Of a stretch of 64,000 nt of DNA, positions 24,371 to 33,603 are shown piece by piece. Source of the stretch: RYN-111 sp963760125. Its GTDB lineage: Bacteria > Actinomycetota > Actinomycetes > Mycobacteriales > SCTD01. The notes beneath the pieces were generated by a model, which was not told the DNA's origin, searched no databases, and saw only the letters and a program-made list of their open reading frames with translations. Made by a program: the position numbers and the translations under genes. The DNA is taken from assembly GCA_963760125.1 (NCBI GenBank), contig CAVXBV010000001.1:1-64000 (forward strand), read 5' to 3'. Position 1 is the stretch's first letter, and each line of letters opens with the position of its first letter.

Positions 24371-24587
24371 GCGCGTCCGCCCGGTGACCGGTCGCGGCAC
24401 AACAGCAACGCCGGTCCTGTGGTGACGGTCCACCCGAGCGTGCGCTGACATGCTGAGCAGCGCCGAGGTTGCCGTTGTGCTTGAGTCGCAGGGGTTCCCG
24501 TTGTGCCGGCGGCGCGTTCCGGTGCCGGGCCGGGGAGGGCCAGCAACCGGCTCGGGGGCGAAGCGGCCACCAGTAGGGTCGTGGATC
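24371..24587 (+). other. Intergenic region with promoter of the hydrolase-SDR operon
   Basis: 217 bases. TAGGGT at 24574-24579 is 8 bases before the GTG 24588 (leaderless pattern). I see no other feature. Confidence 0.45.
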
Positions 24588-25301
24588 GTGCCGGACATCC
24601 TCGCCAACACCGTGCTCCCAGCCGACCGGCGGCCCGTGACGCTCCAGACGGCGGACGGACTGAACCTGATCGGCGAGCTCGCCCTTCCGGACGGCAGGCC
24701 TCCGGTGGCCACGGTCATCTGCCTGCACCCGTTGCCCAGCGGCGGCGGGATGATGGACAGCCACGTGCTGCGCAAGCTCGCCTGGCGCCTTCCGGCCCTG
24801 GCCGACCTCGCGGTCTTGCGGTTCAACACCCGCGGCACCACCAGCGAGGGAGGGACGAGCGACGGGGAGTTCGGGCACGCGGTCACCGAGCAGTATGACG
24901 TCGCGGCGGCCCTCGACCTCTGCGAGGCCTGGGACCTGCCGACGATCTGGCTCGTGGGGTGGAGCTTCGGTACCGACCTCGCGCTCATGCACGGGCTGGA
25001 CCCCAGCGTGGTCGGCGCCATTCTCCTGAGCCCGCCGCTGCGGTTCTCCGGCCCCGAGCACCTGCAGGCCTGGGCGGAGAACGGCAAGCCGCTGTTCGCG
25101 CTCGTGCCGGAGCACGACGACTACCTCCAGCCGCCGGAGGCCAAGAAGCGGTTCTCGGTCGTCCCGCAGGCGGTCGTCCAGGGCGTCGAGGGCGCCAAGC
25201 ACCTGTGGGTGGGTCGGGCCGAAGAGGTGCTCGACGAGATCGTCCGGATCGTCAACCCGGCGGCGTACCCGCTGCCGACCAGCTACGAGGAGACCGCATG
25301 A
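24588..25301 (+). CDS. Alpha/beta hydrolase
   Basis: A 237-residue alpha/beta hydrolase. Pattern: VATVICLHPLPSGGGMMDSHV, LRFNTRGTTSEGG, nucleophile Ser in LVGWSFGTD, Asp candidate in PEHDDYLQPP, His in GAKHLWVG. This set is like KANL3/Tex30-type or dienelactone-type small hydrolases; the substrate is unknown. GTG 24588 follows TAGGGT by 8 bases and there is no ribosome site. Its stop overlaps the SDR start (ATGA). Confidence 0.8.
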   Translation: MPDILANTVLPADRRPVTLQTADGLNLIGELALPDGRPPVATVICLHPLPSGGGMMDSHVLRKLAWRLPALADLAVLRFNTRGTTSEGGTSDGEFGHAVTEQYDVAAALDLCEAWDLPTIWLVGWSFGTDLALMHGLDPSVVGAILLSPPLRFSGPEHLQAWAENGKPLFALVPEHDDYLQPPEAKKRFSVVPQAVVQGVEGAKHLWVGRAEEVLDEIVRIVNPAAYPLPTSYEETA

Positions 25302-26047
25302 GCTTCGACCTGACCGGCCGTACCGCCCTGGTGACCGGCGCCTCCCGGGGCATCGGGCGGGCGTTGGCCCTGGGCCTCGCCGCGGCGGGCGCCGACGTCG
25401 CTCTGAGCGCGCGCGACGAGGATGCTCTGCAGCACGTGGCCAGGGAGGTCGAGGCGCTGGGCCGCACCGCCCACGTGCTGCCCGCTGACGTCACGGACGC
25501 CGAGGCCTGCAGGAACCTGGTGGCCGACGCCATCAGCGCGCTCGGCCACGTGGACGTGCTGGTCAACAACGCCGGAGGGTCGAGCTTCTTCGGGCCTCTC
25601 CTGGACCTCCGGTTCAGCGGCTGGGAAAAGACGATGCGGCTCAACGTCGACTCGATCGTGCACCTGTCCCAGGCGATCGGCGCGCACATGGTCGGGCGGG
25701 GCAGCGGCAGCGTCATCAACGTCGCCAGTGTCGCGGGGCTGACCGGGACGCCCATGATGGCGGCGTACGGCGCGTCGAAGGCCGCGGTCATCAGCCTCAC
25801 CAAGACCCTGGCGCACGAGTGGGGCGGCAGTGGCGTGCGCGTCAACGCCCTGTGCCCTGGGTGGACCCAGACCGACCTGAACAAGGACCTGTGGGCCGAT
25901 GGCGGTGCCGACTGGGTCAAGGACCAGGCCATCAAGCGCTGGGCCACCGTCGAGGAGATGGTCGGCCCCACGGTGTTCCTCGCCAGCGACGCCGCGTCGT
26001 ACGTCACGGGGCAGGCCCTCGTCGTCGACGGCGGCCAGCTGAGCTAA
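25298..26047 (+). CDS. Short-chain dehydrogenase/reductase (SDR), FabG-like
   Basis: A 249-residue classical SDR. Cofactor motif TGASRGIG at residues 14-21, NNAGG, catalytic Ser in NVASVAG, Tyr-xxx-Lys in YGASK, and the C-terminal GQALVVDGGQLS of the FabG group. Arg in ALSARDED favours NADP(H). GAGGAG is 5 bases before ATG 25298. Forms a two-gene unit with the hydrolase. Its TAA overlaps the stop of the opposite permease gene. Confidence 0.9.
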   Translation: MSFDLTGRTALVTGASRGIGRALALGLAAAGADVALSARDEDALQHVAREVEALGRTAHVLPADVTDAEACRNLVADAISALGHVDVLVNNAGGSSFFGPLLDLRFSGWEKTMRLNVDSIVHLSQAIGAHMVGRGSGSVINVASVAGLTGTPMMAAYGASKAAVISLTKTLAHEWGGSGVRVNALCPGWTQTDLNKDLWADGGADWVKDQAIKRWATVEEMVGPTVFLASDAASYVTGQALVVDGGQLS

Positions 26048-27000
26048 GCCGCGTCCTGCCGGGGGATGACCACCTCGACGAGGATGAGCTGGATCGCGGC
26101 GGCGATGGGGATGGCCAGTAGGGCCCCGACGACGCCCAGCAGGCTCGCCCCGACCAGCACCGCAACGATGGTGACCGCGGGGCTCACGTCCACCGAGCGC
26201 TTCATGATGCGGGGGTACAGCAGGTAGTTCTCCACCTGCTGGTACACCAGGTAGAACACCGCCACGATGATGCCGGTCTTGACGTCCTGTGCGAACGCCA
26301 CCGACGTGATGATGACGGCGCCGACGGTCGCGCCGATGACGGGGACCAGGTCTGTCAGGGCTACGACGAGCGCCAGGGCCACCGGTGACGGCATGCCGAG
26401 CGACATCAGCAGGATGAAGCTCGTCACCCCGGCGCAGGCAGCGATCCCGAGGGCGCCCGCGACATAGCCGCCGACGCGGCCCAGGATGTCGTCGGCCAGC
26501 AGGCCGACCCGGGCGCGCCGGCTGCGGGGGACGGCGCGGTAGGCCGCCTGCTTCATGCGAGGGAGCGACGACATGAAGTAGAGCGTCAGCGTCAGCACGG
26601 TGATCGCTGAGAACACCGCGTTGAAGACGACCTTGCCCACGCCCAGCACCCCGCCGAAGGTGTTGGCCGCGAGGGACGGTGAGGCGAGGGCCTTCTCGGC
26701 CTGCTTGAGGATGTGGAAGCGCTGGTCCAGGTCGGCCACCACCCGGTTCTGGCGGAGGTTGGCGACGTACTCCGGGGCGTTGTCGATGAAGTCGGCGGTC
26801 TGGCTCACGATCGGCGGCACGATGGCGAACAGGAAGCCCGCGAAGCCGAGCAGCACCACCACGAGGACCACGGCCACGGAGCGGGACCGGGTGAGACCCC
26901 GTCGCTCGAGCGCCTCGACGGCGGGGTTGAGCCCGACGGCGAGGAAGCCGCTGATCAGCAAGAGGATGAGCACCGGCCGGATCTTGTCGAGCGTCTGCAC
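26044..27000 (-). CDS. AI-2E family permease, C-terminal part of a frameshifted gene
   Basis: Reads 318 residues from GTG 27000 with 7-8 membrane helices typical of the AI-2E/PerM family (LILLLISGFLAVGLNPAVE; ALALVVALTDLVPVIGATVG; YQQVENYLLYPRIM; GALLAIPIAAAIQLILVEV). The frame stays open upstream and reads GLGLLTAWGAVQTLDKIRP, the first helix of the family. The expected N-terminus is in the adjacent frame (27015-27311), which stops at 27015. One extra base in the run of five C at 27029-27033 would fuse both into about 423 residues, the normal length. Sequencing error, true mutation or slippage cannot be separated here. Confidence 0.85.
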   Translation of the reverse strand: MQTLDKIRPVLILLLISGFLAVGLNPAVEALERRGLTRSRSVAVVLVVVLLGFAGFLFAIVPPIVSQTADFIDNAPEYVANLRQNRVVADLDQRFHILKQAEKALASPSLAANTFGGVLGVGKVVFNAVFSAITVLTLTLYFMSSLPRMKQAAYRAVPRSRRARVGLLADDILGRVGGYVAGALGIAACAGVTSFILLMSLGMPSPVALALVVALTDLVPVIGATVGAVIITSVAFAQDVKTGIIVAVFYLVYQQVENYLLYPRIMKRSVDVSPAVTIVAVLVGASLLGVVGALLAIPIAAAIQLILVEVVIPRQDAA

Positions 27001-27014
27001 GGCGCCCCACGCCG

Positions 27015-27311
27015 TCAGCAGGCCGAGTCCCCCACCAGCCCGATGCGGTACGGCGAGAACGGCTTGGTCGGGGGACCTGGTGTGCCGTAGGGCTTGTCCT
27101 CGTCGGCCCCGGCGACGAACCGGCGGACCGCCGTGTCGAGCAGCGGATCGGCCACGTCGACCTGCTCGATCAGGTGGGACGCCGTGTCCTCGGACCGCTG
27201 GGCCGCGTCGCGCGCGGTCTCCGCCTCGTCGCGCGCCTGCTGGGCGTCGTCGCGTGCTCCCTCGGCGCGGTCCGCCGACGCCGAGGCGTCTTCGTTGTCG
27301 GAACTGGGCAC
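27015..27311 (-). CDS. N-terminal cytosolic part of the frameshifted AI-2E permease
   Basis: Ninety-eight residues from GTG 27311, starting 1 base after the DivIVA-like gene. A charged helical region (residues 12-50, repeated A-R-D-E-A-E heptads, likely coiled coil) is followed by KPYGTPGPPTKPFSPYRIGLVG, which runs into the first membrane helix of AI-2E permeases in related actinobacteria. The frame then ends prematurely. It should be read together with 26044-27000 as one gene. Confidence 0.75.
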   Translation of the reverse strand: MPSSDNEDASASADRAEGARDDAQQARDEAETARDAAQRSEDTASHLIEQVDVADPLLDTAVRRFVAGADEDKPYGTPGPPTKPFSPYRIGLVGDSAC

Positions 27312-27312
27312 C

Positions 27313-28125
27313 TCAGCCCGCCGGTGGCTGGGGGTGCAGCGGCTGCATCAGGTTCGTGAGGTTCTCGCGCAGGGTCTGCAGCTGGACCGCGATGGTGTCG
27401 CGCTGCGCCGCGAGCTCCTCGACGCGGCGCTCCGCGTCCGACAGCATCTCCGCCGCCTGCCGGCGCGAGTCCTCGTGCAGGATCTTCACGTCCTCCTCGG
27501 CGGTCCGCTTCTTGCCTTCGGCCTGTTCCCTCGTCGACGACAGCAGCTGCTCGGCCTCCTCGCGGGCTGCGGCCAGCATCCGGTCGGACTCGGCCTGTGC
27601 CTGCTCGAGCCGGGCCTGGGCCTCCTGGTGGGTGCGCGCCACCTGGGCCTCGGTCTCCTGCTGGGCGCGCAGCCGCATGGTCTCGGCGTCACGCTGCGCC
27701 TCGAGCCGCGTCTGCTCGGCGGCGGCGGCGGCGCCGCTCACAGCGGCCTCCCTGCGGTCGAGCTCGGCGGCCCGGTCGGTGGTGCTGGCGGAGGCGCGGT
27801 CCTGGGCCTGAGCAACGATCTGCTCGGCCTCCTCCTCGGCCAGCCGGAGCATCTCGGTCATCCGCTCGCTGACGCGGCTCGCCGGGTCGGGCAGGCCCTC
27901 CGCCCGGCGCTCTGACTCGGTGAGGCGGCTCTGGAGCGTCAGCAGCTGCGCCTCGAGGTCGGCCACGCGGGCCCCGTCCTCGGCGTGCAGCCGCTCGGCG
28001 TCAGCGAGCACCAGACCAACGCGCTCGACGTAGTCGTCGACCTGCCTCCGGTCGTAGCCCCGCATGACGACGTCGAAGCCCTCGGAGTCGCTGTCGTCGG
28101 CCAGGGGCAGGAGATCGTCGCTCAT
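27313..28125 (-). CDS. DivIVA-like coiled-coil protein
   Basis: A 270-residue protein. Residues 15-45 carry the DivIVA domain signature GFDVVMRGYDRRQVDDYVERV, followed by nearly 200 residues of uninterrupted Ala/Glu/Arg-rich coiled coil. DivIVA-like proteins mark curved or polar membrane and organise growth or segregation. The upstream near-hexamer TAGGAC lies 7 bases before the ATG. It is the first gene of a unit with the frameshifted permease, whose own N-terminus is also a coiled coil. Confidence 0.85.
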   Translation of the reverse strand: MSDDLLPLADDSDSEGFDVVMRGYDRRQVDDYVERVGLVLADAERLHAEDGARVADLEAQLLTLQSRLTESERRAEGLPDPASRVSERMTEMLRLAEEEAEQIVAQAQDRASASTTDRAAELDRREAAVSGAAAAAEQTRLEAQRDAETMRLRAQQETEAQVARTHQEAQARLEQAQAESDRMLAAAREEAEQLLSSTREQAEGKKRTAEEDVKILHEDSRRQAAEMLSDAERRVEELAAQRDTIAVQLQTLRENLTNLMQPLHPQPPAG

Positions 28126-28159
28126 GACCCCTGTCCTACCAGGAAATCCGCTCGCTCAC

Positions 28160-29491
28160 TCAGACGTCGCGGAACCGGTTGATCGCGTCGAGGTGCTTGG
28201 CCCGGAACTCCGCCGCCTCCGGCCGCACGCCGAGCCCCTCCTCTGGCGCGAGGCACAGCACACCGACCTTGCCCTGGTGCAGGTTCTTGTGGACGTCGTA
28301 CGCCGCTTGGCCGGTGTCCGCGAGGGCGTAGCTCTTGGACAGGGTGGGGTGGATCAGGCCCTTGGCGATCAGCCGGTTGGCCTCCCACGACTCGCGGTGG
28401 TTGGCGAAGTGGGAGCCGACGATGCGCTTGAGGTTCATCCAGAAGTAACGGTTGTCGTAGGAGTGCATGTAGCCCGACGTCGAGGCGCACGTGGTGATCG
28501 TGCCGCCCTTCTTGGTCACGTAGACCGACGCGCCGAACGTCTCCCGGCCGGGGTGCTCGAAGACGATGTCGATGTCCTCGCCGCCGGTGAGCTCGCGGAT
28601 CTTCTTGCCGAAGCGCTGCCACTCCTTCGGGTCCTGGTTCTCCTCGTCCTTCCAGAACGCGTAGCCCTCGGCGCTGCGATCGATGATCAGCTCGGCGCCC
28701 ATGGAGCGGACGATGTCGGCCTTCTCCGGGCTGCTGACGACGCAGACCGGGATCGCGCCGCCGTTGAGGGCGTACTGCGTGGCGTAGGACCCCAGGCCGC
28801 CGGAGGCGCCCCAGATCAGGACGGTGTCGCCCTGCTTCATCTGGCCGCCGTTGCGGCTGACCAGCTGGCGGTACGCGGTGGAGTTGACCAGGCCGGGGGC
28901 AGCGGCCTCCTCCCAGGTGAGGTGCGCCGGCTTGGGCATGAGTTGGTTGGCCTTGACGAGCGCGAGCTCGGCCAGGCCGCCGAAGTTGGTCTCGAAGCCC
29001 CAGATGCGCTGCTGCGGGTCCATCATCGCGTCGTCGTAGCCCGCCGCGTCCTCCATCTCGACGCTCAGGCAGTGGGCGACGACCTGGTCGCCGACCTTCC
29101 ACTTGCTCACGCCGGGCCCGGTCTGGAGCACGACGCCGGCGAGGTCGGACCCGACCACGTGGTAGGGCAGGTCGTGGCGCTTGGTGAGGTCGTTGAGCTT
29201 CCCGTACTTCTCCAGGAAGCCGAACGTCGAGACCGGCTCGAAGATCGAGGTCCACACGGTGTTGAAGTTGATGCTCGACGCCATCACCGCGACGATCGCC
29301 TCGCCCGGGCCGAGCTCGGGGGTGGCGACCTCGTCGAGGTGCAGGCTCTTGCGCGGGTCCTTGTCGCGCGAGGCCAGGCCCTCGAACATGCCGACCTCGT
29401 CCTTGCGGACGACCATGGCCTGGTAGGACTCGGGGACGGCCAAGCCGGCGGGGGACTCCCCAGCCAGGACGGCTTCCAGGATCTGCTTCAC
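28160..29491 (-). CDS. ccr: Crotonyl-CoA carboxylase/reductase
   Basis: A 443-residue medium-chain reductase that reductively carboxylates crotonyl-CoA to (2S)-ethylmalonyl-CoA with NADPH and CO2. The four CO2-site residues known from Kitasatospora Ccr map with a uniform offset of 4: N77 (INFNTVW), F166 and E167 (WGFETNFGG), H361 (VGSHFANH). The NADPH motif GASGGLGSYATQYAL is at 228-242. So this is the carboxylating enzyme, not a plain enoyl reductase. GTG 29491 with AGAGG upstream; the 15-bp operator lies 33 bases before the start. It is the key enzyme of the ethylmalonyl-CoA pathway. Confidence 0.95.
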   Translation of the reverse strand: MKQILEAVLAGESPAGLAVPESYQAMVVRKDEVGMFEGLASRDKDPRKSLHLDEVATPELGPGEAIVAVMASSINFNTVWTSIFEPVSTFGFLEKYGKLNDLTKRHDLPYHVVGSDLAGVVLQTGPGVSKWKVGDQVVAHCLSVEMEDAAGYDDAMMDPQQRIWGFETNFGGLAELALVKANQLMPKPAHLTWEEAAAPGLVNSTAYRQLVSRNGGQMKQGDTVLIWGASGGLGSYATQYALNGGAIPVCVVSSPEKADIVRSMGAELIIDRSAEGYAFWKDEENQDPKEWQRFGKKIRELTGGEDIDIVFEHPGRETFGASVYVTKKGGTITTCASTSGYMHSYDNRYFWMNLKRIVGSHFANHRESWEANRLIAKGLIHPTLSKSYALADTGQAAYDVHKNLHQGKVGVLCLAPEEGLGVRPEAAEFRAKHLDAINRFRDV

Positions 29492-29524
29492 GTGTGGGCA
29501 CCTCTCGCTCGCGTTGCGGCAGAG

Positions 29525-29539
29525 GTTACCGACCGGTAG
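29525..29539 (-). promoter_or_regulatory. Operator site B: 15-bp palindrome before ccr
   Basis: On the minus strand CTACCGGTCGGTAAC, with perfect core TACCG-GT-CGGTA. It overlaps TAACCT (complement of 29523-29528), a -10 candidate, and ends 33 bases before the ccr start, exactly the same spacing and orientation as site A. Confidence 0.7.
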
Positions 29540-29559
29540 AAGCGGGTGCGTGCAGCGGG

Positions 29560-32295
29560 TCAGCCCGCGCGCGCGACAGCGAGGTGCGTCCGACGACGCG
29601 CCTGAAGGCTCATCGCTGTCCCCGCGCCCGCCAGGCCCAGTGCACCGAGGCCGGCGACGAACATCGCCGCGGGGACGTCCCGGGTCGCGACCGTCGGCAC
29701 GTCCTGGTCCTGCAGGCCGCTGCCCAGCAGGGAGAGGGCCAGCTCGAGCTGCTCCTGCTCCTGGTCCTGCGTCCCCGCCTGCAGCTGCGGGTTGGTCTGC
29801 ACCTGCGGGTTGGCCTGCGGCTGCACCGCTGGAGCCGGTGCCGCGAGCGCGGGCGGAGGGGCGGCCCCCGGAGCAGGCGCGGCCGGCGCGTTCGGACCTG
29901 GCGGCGCCGCCGCGGCAGGGGCCGGAGGCACGACCGGCACGGCCAGGCAGGTCACGGCTGCGGCCGCCGTGCCGAGCGGTTCGTCGCGCCCGCCGCCGGT
30001 CAGCGTCAGGGCGAGTGTGGCGTCGTACACGCCGGCGGCGAGCCCGACGCAGGAGAAGGTCGCGACGACCTGCGCGCGCAGGTCACGCGTGACGTCCACC
30101 CCGGGGACGGCGGTGGGGGTGACGCGGCTGAGCACCGGGCCCGCCGGGGTCACGCGCACCGCGCGCGGCAGGGCGACCTCGGCCAGCAGCGCCTGCAGGG
30201 TGGGCGCGAGATGGGCGGCGTCGGCGCACACGAGGGGCGCGCCGCGGCTGAGGTCGACCCGGCCGTCCCCGTCGCAGTCGGTGCCACCGGGGGGCGCCAG
30301 GGTGCGCGTCCGGCGCGCGAAGTCCGCGAGGTCGGGGCTCCCGTCACCGTCGGCCGCGGCGATCCCGACCGCGAGCACCCCCGACTCGAGGTAGTCCGCC
30401 GCTGCCGGGCCGAGGTCGATCGACCCGTCGGCGCGGGTGGGCGTCAGTCCGGGGTCGACACACGGCACTCCGGTCCGGCACGCGTAGGCCTTGCGGAAGG
30501 TGATGTCCGTGGCGTGCACGACGACCTTCAGGGCCGACTGCCGGAAGCCGGCCTGCTGCTCGGCCGGGACGCTCGTCGTGGGTAACCCCGCGGGGACACC
30601 GCACTCCGGGTTGGGCGGCGGGACGACGGCCGCACCCGCTCCCGTCACGGCCTGGTCGAGAGCGAACAGCTGGGTCTCCAAGCCGGGGGCGACAGCCTCG
30701 ATCCGCTCGAGCGCAGAGCCGAGGCGGTCGGCGTCGTCCGTCGGACCGACGGCGAGCTCCCGGCGGTAGGCGGGTGCTTGGCAGGTGGTGCGGTACCACC
30801 CGACGCCGGCCCACACGTCGACCCCGGCGCTCCGCAGCTCCGCGACCAGTGCCTGCGCGTCCGCGCGGATGCGGGGGAGCTCCTCCCTCATCGACTCGGA
30901 CGCATCGAGCAGGAAGTAGACGTCCAGGGGGATGTTGCGGCGAGGCAGGGTCGCCGTGTAGGTGACGGGACGGCTCTCATCCGCGCGCAGCGTCAGGGCG
31001 GTGCGGAGGGGGGCGACCTGCGGTGGGCCGAGGGGCCGCGGATCGCCGGGATCCGGGACGAGGGCGCCGGGGGGCAGCAGCGCCGGCGGGGACGCGACGA
31101 CCTGCTTGTCGTAGGTCAGCACGGCGCGGGTCGTGACGATCCGGACCTGAGGGGCACCGGTGTGGTCGAGGCTGACCTGCAGGTCCTGCGTGGCCCGGGT
31201 GGGCGTGATGTCGGTCCACGGGGCGGACGAGCCGGGCACGCCGAACAGCACGCGAGCCGGTCGCCCGTCGACCGGGTGCAGGGAGATCACGGCGGTCTGC
31301 CCGTCGTACCCGCTCTCGCTGGACTCGACGGGGCCGGGTGCCGGAGCCGTGACGTGCCGGGCCCCGTCGTCGGTCAGCACGATCGAGATCGGTCGGCCGC
31401 CGGCAGACGTGCGGCTGTAGGCGTGCACCACCGGCGCCGCTCGGGGCGGGCGGACGACGGTGAGGGCGCTCACGTCCCACGCGGCCTGCTCGGCATCGGT
31501 CGGCGCCGGTCCGACGAACGTGCGCCCTCCGTCCGTCGAGTGCCGCAGTCGGCCGTCCCGAACGGCCCAGACGCGGTTGCTGCTGCCGGGATCGACAGCC
31601 AAGGAGGTGTACGTCGCCTGCTCGGTCAGCGGGGTGCGTCGCGTCCACGTCTGCCCGGCGTCGGTCGACGCGTAGAGCCCGCCGACCGGTGCGCCCGTGG
31701 CGGTCCCGAGCGCCGGTTCCTGCACCGCTCCGGCGTCCACAGCCAGGTACAGGAAGTCGGCGTTCGCCCTGCTGACCACGAGGTCGTGCCCCGCTCCCGC
31801 GGGCGGCAGGCCGCTCTCCCGCGTGACGAACTGACCGCGCTTGGAGGCGCGGGCGTAGAGCAGGTGCGGCCGCCCGCCGGTCTCCGTCGCCTCCTGCGCG
31901 AGGACCCACACGCCCTCGCGGTACTTCGGGTCCTCGGCCACGCGGATCTCGGTGAGGGTCGTCGTCGCGGCCGTGAACGGGATGACGTCGTCGGGGGTCT
32001 CCGGCAGGGAGAAGACCTCCTGCCAGGTGCAGCCCCCGTCGCGGGTGACGCTGAGGCTGGTGCCGTTGGTGACGAAGCCGCGCTTTGGCGAGAGCGGATC
32101 GACGGCGTACGTCGTGACGTCCTGTCCTCGACCACCGGTGCGCTCGACGAAACGGGGCGCCTTGGCGCTGGTCCAGTCGCCGACGCGGGAGAACGCCCCG
32201 GGGCGTGAGCACGAGGGAACGTCTGCCGCAGACGTCGGCAGGCCGGTCAGGAGCAGCAGGAGACCGCCCGCCACCAGTGCTCGCAGTGCTCTCAC
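29560..32295 (-). CDS. Exported repeat protein with VWA domain and C-terminal membrane anchor
   Basis: A 911-residue secreted protein. Signal peptide at 1-24 (LVAGGLLLLLTGLPTSAAD). Residues 40-400 have repeated BNR/sialidase-like blades (SVTRDGGCTWQEV; YASTDAGQTWTRR; RHSTDGGRTF). Residues 455-600 are a VWA domain with a canonical MIDAS D-x-S-x-S (VYFLLDASESMREEL) and an integrin-beta-like layout. A Pro/Ala/Gln-rich linker follows and a last helix (about 880-897) anchors it, with a short basic tail. It overlaps the upstream gene by 4 bases; likely last of four co-transcribed exported proteins. Ligand unknown. Confidence 0.8.
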   Translation of the reverse strand: MRALRALVAGGLLLLLTGLPTSAADVPSCSRPGAFSRVGDWTSAKAPRFVERTGGRGQDVTTYAVDPLSPKRGFVTNGTSLSVTRDGGCTWQEVFSLPETPDDVIPFTAATTTLTEIRVAEDPKYREGVWVLAQEATETGGRPHLLYARASKRGQFVTRESGLPPAGAGHDLVVSRANADFLYLAVDAGAVQEPALGTATGAPVGGLYASTDAGQTWTRRTPLTEQATYTSLAVDPGSSNRVWAVRDGRLRHSTDGGRTFVGPAPTDAEQAAWDVSALTVVRPPRAAPVVHAYSRTSAGGRPISIVLTDDGARHVTAPAPGPVESSESGYDGQTAVISLHPVDGRPARVLFGVPGSSAPWTDITPTRATQDLQVSLDHTGAPQVRIVTTRAVLTYDKQVVASPPALLPPGALVPDPGDPRPLGPPQVAPLRTALTLRADESRPVTYTATLPRRNIPLDVYFLLDASESMREELPRIRADAQALVAELRSAGVDVWAGVGWYRTTCQAPAYRRELAVGPTDDADRLGSALERIEAVAPGLETQLFALDQAVTGAGAAVVPPPNPECGVPAGLPTTSVPAEQQAGFRQSALKVVVHATDITFRKAYACRTGVPCVDPGLTPTRADGSIDLGPAAADYLESGVLAVGIAAADGDGSPDLADFARRTRTLAPPGGTDCDGDGRVDLSRGAPLVCADAAHLAPTLQALLAEVALPRAVRVTPAGPVLSRVTPTAVPGVDVTRDLRAQVVATFSCVGLAAGVYDATLALTLTGGGRDEPLGTAAAAVTCLAVPVVPPAPAAAAPPGPNAPAAPAPGAAPPPALAAPAPAVQPQANPQVQTNPQLQAGTQDQEQEQLELALSLLGSGLQDQDVPTVATRDVPAAMFVAGLGALGLAGAGTAMSLQARRRTHLAVARAG

Positions 32296-33587
32296 GAGGT
32301 GAGGGTGCGCACAGACCAGACGTTGCGCAGCAGTGCGGTGGTCGTGTCCGGCACGGTGACCTTGGTCGATCCCCAGGTCAGGTGCAGGCGCGCATCAGGT
32401 CCGAACGCGACGGCCGGAGCGCTGTCCGGCGGACCTTCAGCCGGCGCGGAGACGGGGTCATGGCTGGCGAAGTCGACCCAGAGCGGACTAGCCCCCGGCG
32501 AGGCGATCGCCAACCGCACGTGCCAGCCAGTAGCGCCGGGGGCCAGGTGGTAGGCGGCGAGACCCAGCCGGCCCTTGACCGAGACGTCGAGCACCCCGCC
32601 GCGCCAGGTGCCCTTCTCGCTCGCCAGGTCTTTCGTGACGGTCCCGCGAGAGGTCACGTGATGGGCCATCAGCTGGGTGCGGCCAGTGGGGCCGCTCGTC
32701 ACGAGGACCCAGGGGCTGCCGTCGGGGGCGACGGACACCGAGGGGGTGTCGAGCGGGCTGCCCCCGTTCAGCGGGCGTCGGGTGAAGGTGGCCCCGGCGT
32801 CCTTGGAGGTCCAGAGGTCTGCGGTACCGATCTGCGACACGCACGCGGCGAAGACGAGCCGTGACCCTCGGCGGTGGTCGGCCGCGAGACTGCAGGCCTC
32901 AGCGCCGGGAAGCGCCGTCCCCGTACCGCTGAGCGAACCCGCGGCGCCGGACCAGACGGTCGCCGAGCCGGTCGGCCCGTCGCCGAGGACGTAGAGACGC
33001 CCGCTCGTCACCGCGTCGCCCGTCGCGTCCACCCTCAGGCGCGTGCGGGTACCGGCGGGGACGGCGAGCGGGGTGGGACCGCTGGAGACCAGCGCGTCCT
33101 TCTCGGTCGCGGTGACGGTCGTGAGCAGAACCCCTGCGCCGTACGCCTCGAGGACGAAGGAGTGCCCGGCGTCGTCGGAGCCGACCGCGGTGGACAGTCC
33201 ACCGGGCGCGGCGGTGTCGACACCGGCGGCGGCCGCCGTGAGGTTCTGGAAGCTCTCGCCGTCGTCGCCCGAGGACCAGCGCCACGAGGCCAGGCGGGTC
33301 TTGGTGGCCGCGCGACCGTCCGGGCTGACGACGCGGGTCAGCCGCTCCTTCAGCGCGGCGCCGATCACGTTCCCGAAGCGGTCCACAGTGACGCTCGAGT
33401 CCTGACCACCCGGTGAGGTCTCGCCCTGCAGGGCTGGGGTGAGCAGCACCTCGAGGTCCAGCTGCGCGGCGCCGCGACGGGAGTCCTGCCCGTCGTGCGC
33501 CGCAGCCGGCACAGCCGCACCCGCCGCAGCGCAGACCAGCGCCGCTGCGGTGAGCAGCAGCGCCGGTCGGCGTCGGGGGGAGGTCAT
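32292..33587 (-). CDS. Secreted BNR-like repeat protein
   Basis: A 431-residue exported protein. Signal peptide 1-31 (LLLTAAALVCAAAGAAVPAAAH). The mature part has repeated beta-blade motifs with Asp-box-like turns (WRWSSGDDGESFQNL; LWTSKDAGATFTRR), suggesting a propeller of the sialidase-like type; no catalytic residues recognised. ATG 33587 lies 16 bases after the LVIVD gene stop. Together with the overlapping 911-residue VWA protein it forms a two-gene translational unit. Confidence 0.75.
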   Translation of the reverse strand: MTSPRRRPALLLTAAALVCAAAGAAVPAAAHDGQDSRRGAAQLDLEVLLTPALQGETSPGGQDSSVTVDRFGNVIGAALKERLTRVVSPDGRAATKTRLASWRWSSGDDGESFQNLTAAAAGVDTAAPGGLSTAVGSDDAGHSFVLEAYGAGVLLTTVTATEKDALVSSGPTPLAVPAGTRTRLRVDATGDAVTSGRLYVLGDGPTGSATVWSGAAGSLSGTGTALPGAEACSLAADHRRGSRLVFAACVSQIGTADLWTSKDAGATFTRRPLNGGSPLDTPSVSVAPDGSPWVLVTSGPTGRTQLMAHHVTSRGTVTKDLASEKGTWRGGVLDVSVKGRLGLAAYHLAPGATGWHVRLAIASPGASPLWVDFASHDPVSAPAEGPPDSAPAVAFGPDARLHLTWGSTKVTVPDTTTALLRNVWSVRTLTS

Positions 33588-33603
33588 GGGATGTCGCGCA
33601 GGG

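Noticed and set aside
24450..24587. Longer N-terminus of the hydrolase (start at 24450)
   Set aside because: The extra 46 residues are not hydrolase-like and the TAGGGT hexamer supports the later GTG.
30591..30600. GGTAAC half-site of the shared operator inside the VWA gene
   Set aside because: Only a half-site without the TACCG partner and within coding sequence.
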